DNA of 40,790 bases from Streptomyces regalis (lineage in GTDB: Bacteria > Actinomycetota > Actinomycetes > Streptomycetales > Streptomycetaceae), in contig NZ_LLZG01000405.1 of the NCBI RefSeq assembly GCF_001509475.1, positions 1 to 40,790 of the forward strand, given 5' to 3'. Below are positions 24,588-32,116 of this stretch, piece after piece (within the stretch, counting starts at the first letter, position 1; every line of letters starts with the position of its first letter). The notes beneath the pieces were generated by a model that made no database searches, was not told the origin of the DNA, and saw nothing but the letters and a program-made list of their open reading frames with translations. A program made the translations under genes and the position numbers.

Positions 24588-25817
24588 CGCCGCGACCGCT
24601 TTCAGTTCCCGCTGCACGGCCTCGCCGATCGTCCCGGCGTCACCCCCACGCAGATGGCTGACGACGGTGAGGGTGTAGGCGTCGGCGGTGTGGACGAGGC
24701 AGAGGTTCGCCGTGCCCGGCGGGGAGAGCTGCGGCAGGGGCACGATGCGCGACAGGGGACGACCGTGCAAGTGGCTGGGGTTGTCCCGCCACTTGAAAGC
24801 GGTGCACAGGCTTGTGGTGAGTTCCGGGCGGGCCAGCCTCTTGGCCATCACTCCGGCCAGCCACGGCACGTTACGCGCGGCGGCCTGCAGTGCCGGAAGG
24901 ATCGCGCGATGGGCGTCGCAGCGTCCGTCGAACGCCGCCACCGCATCCTGGCATGCCTGCAGGCGGGCCACCGGTGATTCGAGGTCGACGGGCAGCGCCA
25001 TGCGCAGCGCGGTGACGCCATTGCCGAGATGGTGGGCGTTGTGACGGGTCCGCAGGTCGACCGGCACTGTGGCGTAGAACGGGGTCGATCCCTTCGGCCA
25101 GGACCGCAGGGGCCCGTGGCAGGCGCGCAGGGCACCGGCGTACGTGCTCAGCAGAAGCTCGTTGAGTGTCGACCCGCGCCCGCCGGCCGGCTGGCGGCGG
25201 GCTGTGCGCATGACCTGCGGGTCGAGCTCGACCACGGCCACTGACGGCCGCGGTTCGCCGAGCGGAGCCGGAGGGAGGGGCCGACCGGGCACCCCGATAC
25301 GGCGCAATTCCCTGCACACAGCGGCGGGACCGACACGGGGGCGCTGTCGCCCCGCCGCGAGCGGGTGCGCCACCCCCTCTCCGAGAGGCCCCGGCGATAC
25401 GGCGTCGTCCATCAGCAGCCGGAAGAGGGTCTCCAGGGATCTGCCGTCCAGCAGCGCGTGATGGGCGAGCAGCACGACGGCGTGCCCCGTGACCAGCAGC
25501 CGCCACAGGGGCCGTTCGACCGGCAGCCGGTGACTGACACCGTCGGTGAGCAGGGACTCCAGATCCTGGTCCGTGGCAGTGATGTGCGCGGCGGGATCGA
25601 ACGGCCGGGCGGCCGACCACCGGTGGCCCGACAGCGCCGCCGGCCCGGTGGGGGGCTGCAGGACCAGGCTCATCCGGTCCAGCCCGCCCCACCGTTCCCG
25701 TACCCGGGACCGCACCTGTGCCAGGTCCAACGGCCCTCCGGGAAACACCGCCGCGATGCCGATCGTCCCCGGCATTCCGTTGCGGAGGTGCCCTTCCTCG
25801 ATGGCCGTCAGCCTCAT
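24573..25817 (-). CDS. WS/DGAT-like acyltransferase 2 of the ACP-ketosynthase operon
   Basis: Belongs to the wax ester synthase/diacylglycerol acyltransferase fold (condensation-domain superfamily). The catalytic HHxxxDG motif is intact as HHALLDG at residues 119-125, preceded by PLWRLLV. The C-terminal WSD1-like half shows STLNELLLSTYAGALRACHGP and PVDLRTRHNAHHLGNGVTALRMALPVD. Such enzymes transfer an acyl group from CoA or ACP to an alcohol or amine. 414 residues is close to usual. It is the last gene of a four-gene operon, 51 bases after the ketosynthase, and a paralogue of the first gene. Its C-terminal end lacks the extended hydrophobic helix common in storage-lipid enzymes, so a small-molecule product is likelier than triacylglycerol. 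Confidence 0.82.
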   Translation of the reverse strand: MRLTAIEEGHLRNGMPGTIGIAAVFPGGPLDLAQVRSRVRERWGGLDRMSLVLQPPTGPAALSGHRWSAARPFDPAAHITATDQDLESLLTDGVSHRLPVERPLWRLLVTGHAVVLLAHHALLDGRSLETLFRLLMDDAVSPGPLGEGVAHPLAAGRQRPRVGPAAVCRELRRIGVPGRPLPPAPLGEPRPSVAVVELDPQVMRTARRQPAGGRGSTLNELLLSTYAGALRACHGPLRSWPKGSTPFYATVPVDLRTRHNAHHLGNGVTALRMALPVDLESPVARLQACQDAVAAFDGRCDAHRAILPALQAAARNVPWLAGVMAKRLARPELTTSLCTAFKWRDNPSHLHGRPLSRIVPLPQLSPPGTANLCLVHTADAYTLTVVSHLRGGDAGTIGEAVQRELKAVAASDLL

Positions 25818-25868
25818 GTTCCACAGCCTCTCGTTCCCAAGTCCCCCCTGAGTACCCGCCTCCCGTGA

Positions 25869-27077
25869 TCAGGCGTGGGGTGAATCGAACACGACACAGG
25901 CGTTGTGGCCACCGAAGGCGAAACTGTTGCTGATCACCGGCCCGTCCGGGATCTTGCGTGGCTCAGCGGTGACCACGTCCAGTTCGCATCGCGGGTCCAG
26001 CCGCGTGAGATGAGCCGTCGGAGGCGCGAGTCCCTCATGCACGGACCAAGCCGTGATCACGGCTTCCAGCGCTCCGGCCAGCCCCAACCCGTGCCCGGTC
26101 ACAGCCTTGGGCGCGGTGACCGGCACCGCACGCGAGCCGAACAGGGCGGTGATCGCCTGCGCTTCCGCGAGGTCGTTCAGCTCGGTGCCGGTGCCGTGCG
26201 CGTTGACATGGGTGACGGCCTCGGCGGTCGTACCGGCGTCGGCGAGCGCCTGCTCCATGCACGCCCGCGCACCGGCACCGTCGGGGTGCGGTGCCGTGAG
26301 GTGGTGGGCGTCGGAGGTACGGCCGTACCCGGTCAGCGTGGCGTAGATCCGGGCGCCCCGCGCGCGGGCGTGGTCCAGCCGTTCCAGCACCAGGAACGCC
26401 GCCCCTTCGGCGAGGACGAAGCCCCGCCGCCCGACGTCGAACGGCCGTGACGCGGCAGCGGGATCCTCGCAGTCGGTGACCATCGCACCGGCCCGCCCGA
26501 AGGCCAGCGCGGTCGTCGGAGTCAGGGGGCTGTCATGGCCTCCTGCCACCACCACGTCCGCGCATCCCGCCCGGATCATCTGCATCGCCTCACCCACCGC
26601 ATGCGTGCCGGAGGCACACGCGGTGGACACCGTCAGACTCGGGCCGGTGATACCGAGCCGGGCGCTGATCCAGTACGCCCCCGCGTTGTGCATCAGCCGA
26701 GGCGCGTACAGCACATCGGGATGCCCGATGCCGCTCTCCTGACTGATCACCCCGCCGTAGCCGGTGCCGGTGACCACCGCCCGCCGGCCGGCTGCGACAT
26801 GGAGCCCTCCGGCGTCCTCCACGGCGTCCGCGGCCGCGCACACGGCCATCTGCACCGAACGGTCGGACCGCCGGGCCTCCTTGGGCGTCAGACAGCCGGC
26901 CGGGTCGAAGTCGGGCATCGCACACGCCGGGTACACGACGGTGCCCTCGTCGTCGAACACATGCAGCGACGTTGCCGAACGGCACTCCACCAGGCTCTCC
27001 CACAGCGCTGCCGGACTCGCTCCGGCGCCGCACCGCACTCCCAGGCCGGTGACGGCGACAGCGGGTCGGCGGATCAC
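25869..27077 (-). CDS. Beta-ketoacyl-ACP synthase, FabF/KAS-II type
   Basis: Condenses an acyl group with malonyl-ACP. It has a complete thiolase-fold active site: nucleophile Cys154 in STACASGTHA, His294 in NAHGTGTELND, Lys324 and His329 in PKAVTGHGLGLAGALEAV. 402 residues is the full KAS-II length, and Cys is present, so it is not a chain-length factor. The start overlaps the ACP stop (ATGA at 27074-27077), so the two are translationally coupled and probably partners. No ketoreductase, dehydratase or acyltransferase/malonyl-loading gene is nearby, so it would borrow malonyl-ACP loading, and any reduction, from primary fatty acid synthesis. Confidence 0.93.
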   Translation of the reverse strand: MIRRPAVAVTGLGVRCGAGASPAALWESLVECRSATSLHVFDDEGTVVYPACAMPDFDPAGCLTPKEARRSDRSVQMAVCAAADAVEDAGGLHVAAGRRAVVTGTGYGGVISQESGIGHPDVLYAPRLMHNAGAYWISARLGITGPSLTVSTACASGTHAVGEAMQMIRAGCADVVVAGGHDSPLTPTTALAFGRAGAMVTDCEDPAAASRPFDVGRRGFVLAEGAAFLVLERLDHARARGARIYATLTGYGRTSDAHHLTAPHPDGAGARACMEQALADAGTTAEAVTHVNAHGTGTELNDLAEAQAITALFGSRAVPVTAPKAVTGHGLGLAGALEAVITAWSVHEGLAPPTAHLTRLDPRCELDVVTAEPRKIPDGPVISNSFAFGGHNACVVFDSPHA

Positions 27078-27352
27078 CGGGCGAGGGGGCTGTGGGCGGC
27101 ATGGGTGGTGCGCAGCCTCACGATGAGGTCGGCCACATCACCCACGGTGGACACTCCGGCCTTGTCGGTCCCTTTCAGGGACACGCCGAACATTTCCTCC
27201 GACGCCACTTCCAGTTCGGTGATGTCCAGGCTGTCGGCGCCCAGGTCGGCCACCAGCCGCGCGTGCGGCAGGACCGCCTCCGGCGGCACCGACATCACCC
27301 GCGCGCACAGCGGGCGCAGCGCTTCCCATACGTCGCCGTGTTCCACTTCCAT
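27074..27352 (-). CDS. Acyl carrier protein
   Basis: A 92-residue carrier protein. The phosphopantetheine site is GADSLD with Ser41, in the usual LVADLGADSLDITELEVASEEMFGVSL context. Residues after helix 4 form a short Ala/His tail. ATG 27352 has GGAGG eight bases upstream; an upstream in-frame extension is Arg-rich and not ACP-like. It sits between the first acyltransferase (37 bases) and the ketosynthase (overlapping), implying it carries the chain passed between them. It must be activated by a phosphopantetheinyl transferase encoded elsewhere. Confidence 0.93.
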   Translation of the reverse strand: MEVEHGDVWEALRPLCARVMSVPPEAVLPHARLVADLGADSLDITELEVASEEMFGVSLKGTDKAGVSTVGDVADLIVRLRTTHAAHSPLAR

Positions 27353-27389
27353 GCAACTGCCTCCATCTCCTGGTGCCGTCAGGGCCGAC

Positions 27390-28688
27390 TCACACCGACG
27401 GCGTCGCCGTGCGGGCCCATGTCTCGAACTCCGTGACGACCGCGTCGGCAAGCCGTCTCGCGTCGTTCGGGCGCAGGTTGCACACCACGGTGAGCGTGAA
27501 CGCGTCCCCCGCCTGGGCCAGGGCGAAGCTGGCCGTGCCCGGGTGCTGCAGGGGCGGCAGCCCGACCGTGCGCACGAGCCGGCGGTCCTGGAAGGTGCTC
27601 GATCCGCCGGGCCACTTCATGGCCGTGGTCGCGGTCGCCGCGAAGCAGGAGTGGCGGCCGCGGTCGGCCAGCAGCCCGGTCACCCACGGGCCCGTCCGGC
27701 GTGCCGCTTCCGCCGCGGGGAACAGCACGGTGGCGTGGACCGCGGCCCGGTCGGGGACGGTGGCCATCGCGGCCTGACACGCCCGCAACCGCGCCACGGG
27801 ACCGTCCACGTCGACGGGCAACGGAACCCGAACCACCGTGAGGGTGTTCCCGAGTTCCCTCGGATTCGACCGGGTGCGCAGGTCGCACGGTACGGCCGTG
27901 TACACGGGTTCATCCCGCTGCCGCCACCGCCGCACCGGACCGTACTGGGCCCGCAGCGCTCCGGCCACCGCACCCACGAGCAGCTCGTTCAACGTCGCGC
28001 CCCGGCCGTCGGCCGGCTGCCGGCGCGCGGATCGGACCGTGTGCGCGGGCAGTTCGCACACCGCGACCGAGGGGTACGTCTGCTCCTGCGACCGGATCGG
28101 AAGGGCCTGTCCCGCGGCCGCCATCGTCCTGAGCTCCCTGGCCGCCGCCCGCAGCCCGGTACGCGACAGCGGCGCCGACCGGCCTGACTCCCTCGCCACC
28201 ACAGGGCTGTCCATCAACAAGCGCATCAACGTCGCCAGGGAGCGCCCGTCCAGCAGCGCATGCTGGGCCACGAGCGCCAGGGCGAAGTCACCGCCGTGCG
28301 CCGCGTCCGGGACCACGAAGAGCCGCCAGGGCGGCACGCCGCCGGCGAGCGGCCGGTCCGCGCTCTCCGCCCACAGATCGTCCAACTTGGTGCGTGCCAC
28401 GGTGACATGCACGGCGGGAGCAAAAGGCCCCGGTACGACCCACCGCACCCGCCCCTGCCGCCCGACCGGCCCCCGCCGCGCCGTCCCGGCCCTGCCCTGC
28501 GAACGGTCGAGCACACAGTTCATCCGCTCCAGGCCCGTCCACCGCTCGGCGACCCGCGCCCGCACCTGGTCCACATCGGGCTGCCCGCCGGCGAAGACCG
28601 CCGCCAGTCCGATGACTCCCGGACACCCGTTGAGCAGCAACATCTCGTCGGCACAGGACAGTCTCATGCGATACGTCGCCATCCTCAT
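27390..28688 (-). CDS. WS/DGAT-like acyltransferase 1 of the ACP-ketosynthase operon
   Basis: Paralogue of the enzyme at 24573-25817, with the same plan: MRLSCADEMLLLNGCPGVIGLAAVFAGG at the N-terminus, PPWRLFVV, the active motif AQHALLDG at residues 141-148, and ATLNELLVGAVAGALRAQYGP, PCDLRTRSNPRELGNTLTVVRVPLPVD downstream. The first His of HHxxxDG is Gln here, but the second, catalytic, His and the Asp are kept. Three starts are possible (28688, 28682, 28667); AAAGGATGAGG favours 28682 or 28688, while alignment with the paralogue favours MRLS at 28667. First gene of the operon; a hairpin 37 bases upstream separates it from the secreted-peptide gene. Confidence 0.82.
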   Translation of the reverse strand: MRMATYRMRLSCADEMLLLNGCPGVIGLAAVFAGGQPDVDQVRARVAERWTGLERMNCVLDRSQGRAGTARRGPVGRQGRVRWVVPGPFAPAVHVTVARTKLDDLWAESADRPLAGGVPPWRLFVVPDAAHGGDFALALVAQHALLDGRSLATLMRLLMDSPVVARESGRSAPLSRTGLRAAARELRTMAAAGQALPIRSQEQTYPSVAVCELPAHTVRSARRQPADGRGATLNELLVGAVAGALRAQYGPVRRWRQRDEPVYTAVPCDLRTRSNPRELGNTLTVVRVPLPVDVDGPVARLRACQAAMATVPDRAAVHATVLFPAAEAARRTGPWVTGLLADRGRHSCFAATATTAMKWPGGSSTFQDRRLVRTVGLPPLQHPGTASFALAQAGDAFTLTVVCNLRPNDARRLADAVVTEFETWARTATPSV

Positions 28689-28724
28689 CCTTTGCTGTCC
28701 GCGGCCGACGAGCTCCGACTCACA

Positions 28725-28762
28725 GTCCGACGCCCGCCCCCGTGGTGGAGCGGGCGTCGGAC
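28725..28762 (-). terminator. Hairpin between the secreted-peptide gene and the acyl operon
   Basis: GTCCGACGCCCGC pairs perfectly with GCGGGCGTCGGAC (13 bp) across a 12-base loop, 18 bases past the stop of the reverse-strand peptide gene. The acyltransferase start follows only 37 bases later, leaving very little room for a separate promoter. Confidence 0.8.
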
Positions 28763-28779
28763 CTAACGCTTCACACGGA

Positions 28780-29058
28780 CTACTTGACCGCGCTGTTGCA
28801 GCCCATGTCCGAACCGAGGTGGCTGGGCTGCGCGCCCGGCGAGCCCTCGCCGTTGAGCGCGTTGGCCACCGCGCCGTTGAGGACGCCGAGGCTGCCGAGG
28901 ACGTCGATGTTCATGTCGTGCGAGCGGCATTCGATGCCCTGCGTGATGTCGAGGTCGTGGGCTCCCCCCTCACCGTGCGCGAAGGCGGTGCCGACGCCGA
29001 GGGAACCGACGCTGCCGAGGACGGCGCCCAGGAGGGCGACCTTCTGAAGCTTGTGCAT
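28780..29058 (-). CDS. Small secreted two-cysteine protein, MHKL family member 1
   Basis: 92 residues: signal peptide MHKLQKVALLGAVLGSVGSLGVGTAFA, then a mature part of about 65 residues. It shares with the proteins at 31127 and 31679 the core C-(K/R)-SHD-x-N-x-DVLG...NG...N-x-LNGEG...LGS-x-MGCN, with two conserved Cys about 40 apart that could form a disulfide. It is Gly/Asn-rich with alternating hydrophobics, so an extracellular structural or surface role is possible; it is not a chaplin or rodlin by motif. GGAG lies six bases before ATG 29058. It is the only family member next to the acyl operon. Confidence 0.85.
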   Translation of the reverse strand: MHKLQKVALLGAVLGSVGSLGVGTAFAHGEGGAHDLDITQGIECRSHDMNIDVLGSLGVLNGAVANALNGEGSPGAQPSHLGSDMGCNSAVK

Positions 29059-29132
29059 TACTTCTCCGTTGGTCTTGCGGATGTGCTGTGCAGCAGATCG
29101 AGTGGGAACGGTGGTCACTTGGGAGCAAGCCC

Positions 29133-29888
29133 TCAGCCGAGTCGGGGCAGGCCCAACTGGCCCACGGGAGGCGCCGCGACCTGTCCGAGGCCGAGCCCGG
29201 GAACCTGCGGTGCGCTCGCCGGCGACAGCAGCGGGTTGATGAGCGGGTTCACCTGGGGGTTGACCTGCGGGTTCACCTGCGGCGCGACACGCGGCGGGGG
29301 CTCCGGGTTGAAGACCTGAGGCGCGTTGACCTGCGGAGCGACCTGCGGCATGACCTGCGGCGCCGTCTGCGGGGTGACCTGCGGCACGACCTGCGACACC
29401 GGCGACTGCTGCGGGGCGGCGTGCTGCTGGGCGTGCGGCGTGCTGGAGGCCTGCGCGGCGCCACCCGACGAGGCCGAGGCGGAGGCATGGCCGCTCTGCT
29501 GCGGGGCGGGCGCCGGGGCCTGGTAGTGGGGCGCCGGCCGCGGAGCCGTGGCCTGCGCGGTACCCGTCGAACGAGCCTCGGCCACGGCCTGCTGAGGTGC
29601 CTGGTACTGGGGGGCGGGAGCCGCGTACTGGGGCGGCGCGTACTGCGGAGCGGGCGCCGGGGCGTACTGAGGCGGCGCGTACTGCGGGGCCGGCGCCGCG
29701 TACTGGGGCGGCGCGTAATAGGGAGCAGGCGCCGGGGCGTACTGAGGCGCCGGGTACTCGGGAGCAGGCGCTGGGGCACCGTTGTACCCGGCGGGATAGT
29801 AGTCGGCCGCCTCGCTGACGCCGGCGCCGATGGCGGTCAGACCGCCGGCCGCCGCTACAACGAGCGCGGCCTTGTGAAGCTTGCGCAT
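29133..29888 (-). CDS. Secreted low-complexity Tyr/Pro/Gln repeat protein
   Basis: 251 residues. After the signal peptide MRKLHKAALVVAAAGGLTAIGAGVSEA the protein is nearly all repeat: first PAP-x-YAPPQYA units (residues about 45-100), then a Ser/Ala/His linker, then PQV-(N/T/A/M)-PQV units, and an end of GLGLGQVAAPPVGQLGLPRLG. No Cys in the mature part. Tyr/Pro/Gln repeats suggest an extended or cross-linkable extracellular polymer; this is inference. The start has GAGGG in a leader shared with the genes at 30360 and 34497. It is divergent from the gene at 30360 and 74 bases upstream of the peptide gene at 29058, so one transcript is possible. Confidence 0.82.
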   Translation of the reverse strand: MRKLHKAALVVAAAGGLTAIGAGVSEAADYYPAGYNGAPAPAPEYPAPQYAPAPAPYYAPPQYAAPAPQYAPPQYAPAPAPQYAPPQYAAPAPQYQAPQQAVAEARSTGTAQATAPRPAPHYQAPAPAPQQSGHASASASSGGAAQASSTPHAQQHAAPQQSPVSQVVPQVTPQTAPQVMPQVAPQVNAPQVFNPEPPPRVAPQVNPQVNPQVNPLINPLLSPASAPQVPGLGLGQVAAPPVGQLGLPRLG

Positions 29889-30359
29889 GGAACCCTCGGC
29901 CCTTCATTACCTGTGCAGGGAAATCCGTTGTATTTCTGTGCAATCTTGCGTGCGCTCAGTCTGATATTCGTACTGCGCCCTTACAGGGGTAATGCCTGAG
30001 CTGTCATGTGGACTTCACGCCGGAGGCGGCAGCAGATCCCGTTGCCCTCTCTCTGATTCCTGACCGCTGCCCTCTCTCAGCTGGCAACGACATTTGTGCG
30101 GTCAAGTCACGGGATCCAAAAACCCGTCACTCCATTGCCATCGATCGGATAACCGGTTCTCCGGACTTGTCACCCCGCCCAGGAAAGCGAATGGGTGACC
30201 GCATCCCGGCTCACGTGACCGGACCCGCACTTATCTCGTTCCGCACAGGGCCAGAGCGATGGCCCATCGCAGCCGTAGGGCAGCAGAAAAGCAATAGCTG
30301 CACCGACTCATAGCATTTCCATACGTTCCATGCACAGGTCAATGAAGGGCCGAGGTTCC
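29889..30359. other. Divergent promoter spacer of two MRKLH-leader genes
   Basis: About 470 bases, lower in G/C, without a convincing gene. It contains the inverted repeat GTCACCC/GGGTGAC (30169-30199) and a near-direct repeat TGCCCTCTCTC (30050-30080 region). Both flanking genes begin with the same leader block. Confidence 0.5.
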
Positions 30360-30839
30360 ATGCGCAAGCTTCACCAGGTCGTGCTCGTCGTCGCAGCAGC
30401 CAGTGGTCTGTCCGGCATCGGCGTCGGCCCCAGCGTCGCCGACGCCCCCGTCGGGTACGGCACCGCTCCGGCTCCCGCGCCGCAGCAGGACGCCCAGGCC
30501 GCCACGTGGACCCGCTCGCAGGCCAACGTCCAGACGTCCAACATGCCGGCCCAGCAGCGGCAGGCGGCGCCTCCCCAGCGGGGCGCCGAGGTCAGCCCGC
30601 AGCTCAACCCCCAGCTGAGCCCGCAGCTCAACCCGCAGATCTCCCCTCAGCCGGCCTCGCAGGAAGCCCCGCTGCACAACTCCAACCTCTTCCGCCCGTA
30701 CCAGGAGTGCAGCCCGCAGTCCCTGCTCAACGCCGCCGTCCCGGTCGCCGTACTCGCCGCCGCCGAGAACCGTGGCATCGACTGCCACCAGGCCAACAGC
30801 CAGGCGAACGCCGTCTCCAGCGCACGCTCCACCAGCTAG
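30360..30839 (+). CDS. Secreted protein with Pro/Gln repeats and RPYQECSPQ module
   Basis: 159 residues. Signal peptide MRKLHQVVLVVAAASGLSGIGVGPSVA, an Ala/Pro/Gln middle with SPQLNPQL repeats (residues about 80-105), and a C-terminal module LFRPYQECSPQSLLNAAVPVAVLAAAENRGIDCHQANSQANA. That module recurs in the 75-residue protein at 34270 (LYRPYQECSPQ...PIAVLGLAETFDTTCGQFNNA), sharing two Cys about 30 apart. It does not match a family I know. The leader before ATG 30360 is the shared GAGG-TTCC block. It is likely exported and disulfide-bonded. Confidence 0.82.
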   Translation: MRKLHQVVLVVAAASGLSGIGVGPSVADAPVGYGTAPAPAPQQDAQAATWTRSQANVQTSNMPAQQRQAAPPQRGAEVSPQLNPQLSPQLNPQISPQPASQEAPLHNSNLFRPYQECSPQSLLNAAVPVAVLAAAENRGIDCHQANSQANAVSSARSTS

Positions 30840-31050
30840 AGCGTGCTTCAGGAAGATCCGACGAAGACTCAGCGGGCGGCGCCGGACGCGCCGTTGCCCC
30901 GAGGGCACCAAGTCCCGCCGTCCGCCTGAGCACACAGAACGGCAGCCGATCCACGAGGCAGCGCGCAGACTCCCCGCAGCGCGCTGCGACTTCTGGGTGC
31001 TTTCACCACGAGATCACAAACCCCGGCGCGTCGTCGGGACATTTACGGAT

Positions 31051-31082
31051 ACTTCGTATTAACTCCCATAACAGTACGAAGT
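31051..31082 (+). promoter_or_regulatory. Inverted repeat ACTTCGTA-N16-TACGAAGT upstream of peptide gene 2
   Basis: Perfect 8-bp half-sites with a 16-base spacer, ending 44 bases before ATG 31127. The same arrangement, with one mismatch and the same spacer length, lies before the paralogue at 31679. Sequence similarity continues downstream (CGAAGTCGATCT, TCGCA-CCAC, CTCCACCGGAGATGA), so the whole promoter region is duplicated. Confidence 0.7.
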
Positions 31083-31126
31083 CGATCTTTCACGGATCGC
31101 ACCCACCTCACTCCACCGGAGATGAC

Positions 31127-31420
31127 ATGCACAAGCTTCGCAAGGCTGCCGTCCTGGTCGTCGCCCTCGGCAGCGTCGGACTTCTGGGCGCCGGCACCGC
31201 CACCGCGCACGGCAACGACGGGCACGGCGGCAAGGGCGGGGACAAGTTCAGTGTCCTGCAGAGCTCCTCCTGCAAGTCGCACGACCTGAACCTCGACGTC
31301 CTCGGCCAGGTCGGCATCCTCAACGGCCTGCTGGGCAACGCGCTCAACGGCGAGGGCAACGCCGGTGGGCAGGACACCCACCTGGGCTCGACCATGGGCT
31401 GCAACAACAGCGCGTTCTAA
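31127..31420 (+). CDS. Small secreted two-cysteine protein, MHKL family member 2
   Basis: 97 residues: signal peptide MHKLRKAAVLVVALGSVGLLGAGTATA, a His/Gly/Lys-rich start (HGNDGHGGKGGDK), then the family core SCKSHDLNLDVLGQVGILNG...NALNGEG...HLGSTMGCNNSAF, with the two conserved Cys. GGAG lies six bases upstream of ATG 31127. It precedes its closest paralogue (31679) in tandem and ends in a strong terminator with a T-run, so each copy is its own transcription unit. Function unknown; abundance in late growth is a guess only. Confidence 0.87.
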   Translation: MHKLRKAAVLVVALGSVGLLGAGTATAHGNDGHGGKGGDKFSVLQSSSCKSHDLNLDVLGQVGILNGLLGNALNGEGNAGGQDTHLGSTMGCNNSAF

Positions 31421-31459
31421 GAGCCTGACGGCCGCACTGGCGGCCGATGACGGGAAACA

Positions 31460-31508
31460 GGTCCCGGTACCGAGCCTCAGGCCCGGTGCCGGGACCCCTC
31501 TTTTTTTA
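31460..31508 (+). terminator. Intrinsic terminator with T-run
   Basis: GGTCCCGGTACCG pairs with CGGTGCCGGGACC (one G-T pair), followed by CCTCTTTTTTTAT. A textbook rho-independent terminator, which is uncommon in this GC-rich genome and suggests strong expression of the upstream peptide gene. Confidence 0.9.
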
Positions 31509-31601
31509 TGTCTATATGCAGCGCACAACCTGAATTGCCCGACCATCGGCCAAGGCGGTGAGACTTTTCCGAATTCGGCGTGCCGCCGATTGCTTTGGAA
31601 T

Positions 31602-31633
31602 ACTTCCTATTAGCCTCCGTAATCGTACGAAGT
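31602..31633 (+). promoter_or_regulatory. Inverted repeat ACTTCCTA-N16-TACGAAGT upstream of peptide gene 3
   Basis: The counterpart of the element at 31051-31082, one mismatch in the left half-site, identical spacer length, 45 bases before ATG 31679. Confidence 0.7.
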
Positions 31634-31678
31634 CGATCTGCAATAGGTCGCAACCACTCCACTCCACCGGAGATGAAC

Positions 31679-31984
31679 ATGCACAAGCTCCGCAAGGCCG
31701 CCGTCCTGGTCGCCGCCCTCGGCAGCGTCGGGCTGCTGACCGCCGGCGCCGCCCACGCCGACCAGGGCGGCTGGGGCTCGAAGAGCGGGGGCAGGAGCGG
31801 CTCGAGCTTCAGCATCCTGCAGAGCACGAGCTGCAAGTCGCACGACGCCAACGTCGACGTCCTCGGCCAGGTCGGCATCGCCAACGGCCTGGGCGGCAAC
31901 CTGCTGAACGGCGAGGGCAACCCGGGCGCGCAGGAGACGTCCCTGGGCTCGTCGATGGGCTGCAACAACGCCGTCGGCAAGTGA
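31679..31984 (+). CDS. Small secreted two-cysteine protein, MHKL family member 3
   Basis: 101 residues: signal peptide MHKLRKAAVLVAALGSVGLLTAGAAHA, a Gly/Ser/Lys linker (DQGGWGSKSGGRSGSS), then FSILQSTSCKSHDANVDVLGQVGIANG...NLLNGEG...SLGSSMGCNNAVGK. It is very close to the neighbour at 31127, so the pair arose by tandem duplication including the promoter. ATG 31679 matches the paralogue start and has GGAGATG upstream. It ends at a T-tailed terminator. Confidence 0.87.
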   Translation: MHKLRKAAVLVAALGSVGLLTAGAAHADQGGWGSKSGGRSGSSFSILQSTSCKSHDANVDVLGQVGIANGLGGNLLNGEGNPGAQETSLGSSMGCNNAVGK

Positions 31985-32002
31985 CGTAAGCCAAAACCTT
32001 CT

Positions 32003-32042
32003 CCCGGTGCCCCGGCCACGCAGGCCGGGGCACCGGGCTTTT
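32003..32042 (+). terminator. Intrinsic terminator, 15-bp perfect stem with T-run
   Basis: CCCGGTGCCCCGGCC pairs perfectly with GGCCGGGGCACCGGG, followed by CTTTTG, directly after peptide gene 3. Confidence 0.92.
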
Positions 32043-32070
32043 GTCGGCCGACAGCCGCCCGGAAAGCCGA

Positions 32071-32103
32071 AATGCCGGACCGGGAGAATCCCGGTCCGGC
32101 ATT
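32071..32103 (-). terminator. Terminator of the four-Cys protein gene
   Basis: AATGCCGGACCGGGA pairs perfectly with TCCCGGTCCGGCATT around GAA (15-bp stem), 14 bases past the stop of the reverse-strand gene ending at 32117. Confidence 0.88.
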
Positions 32104-32116
32104 CACAGATCGCCCC

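Noticed and set aside
25869..27352. Type II polyketide minimal set
   Set aside because: There is only one ketosynthase with an active Cys, no chain-length factor, and no ketoreductase or cyclase.
28780..31984. MHKL proteins as chaplins or rodlins
   Set aside because: They are small, secreted and two-Cys, but the chaplin and rodlin sequence motifs are absent.
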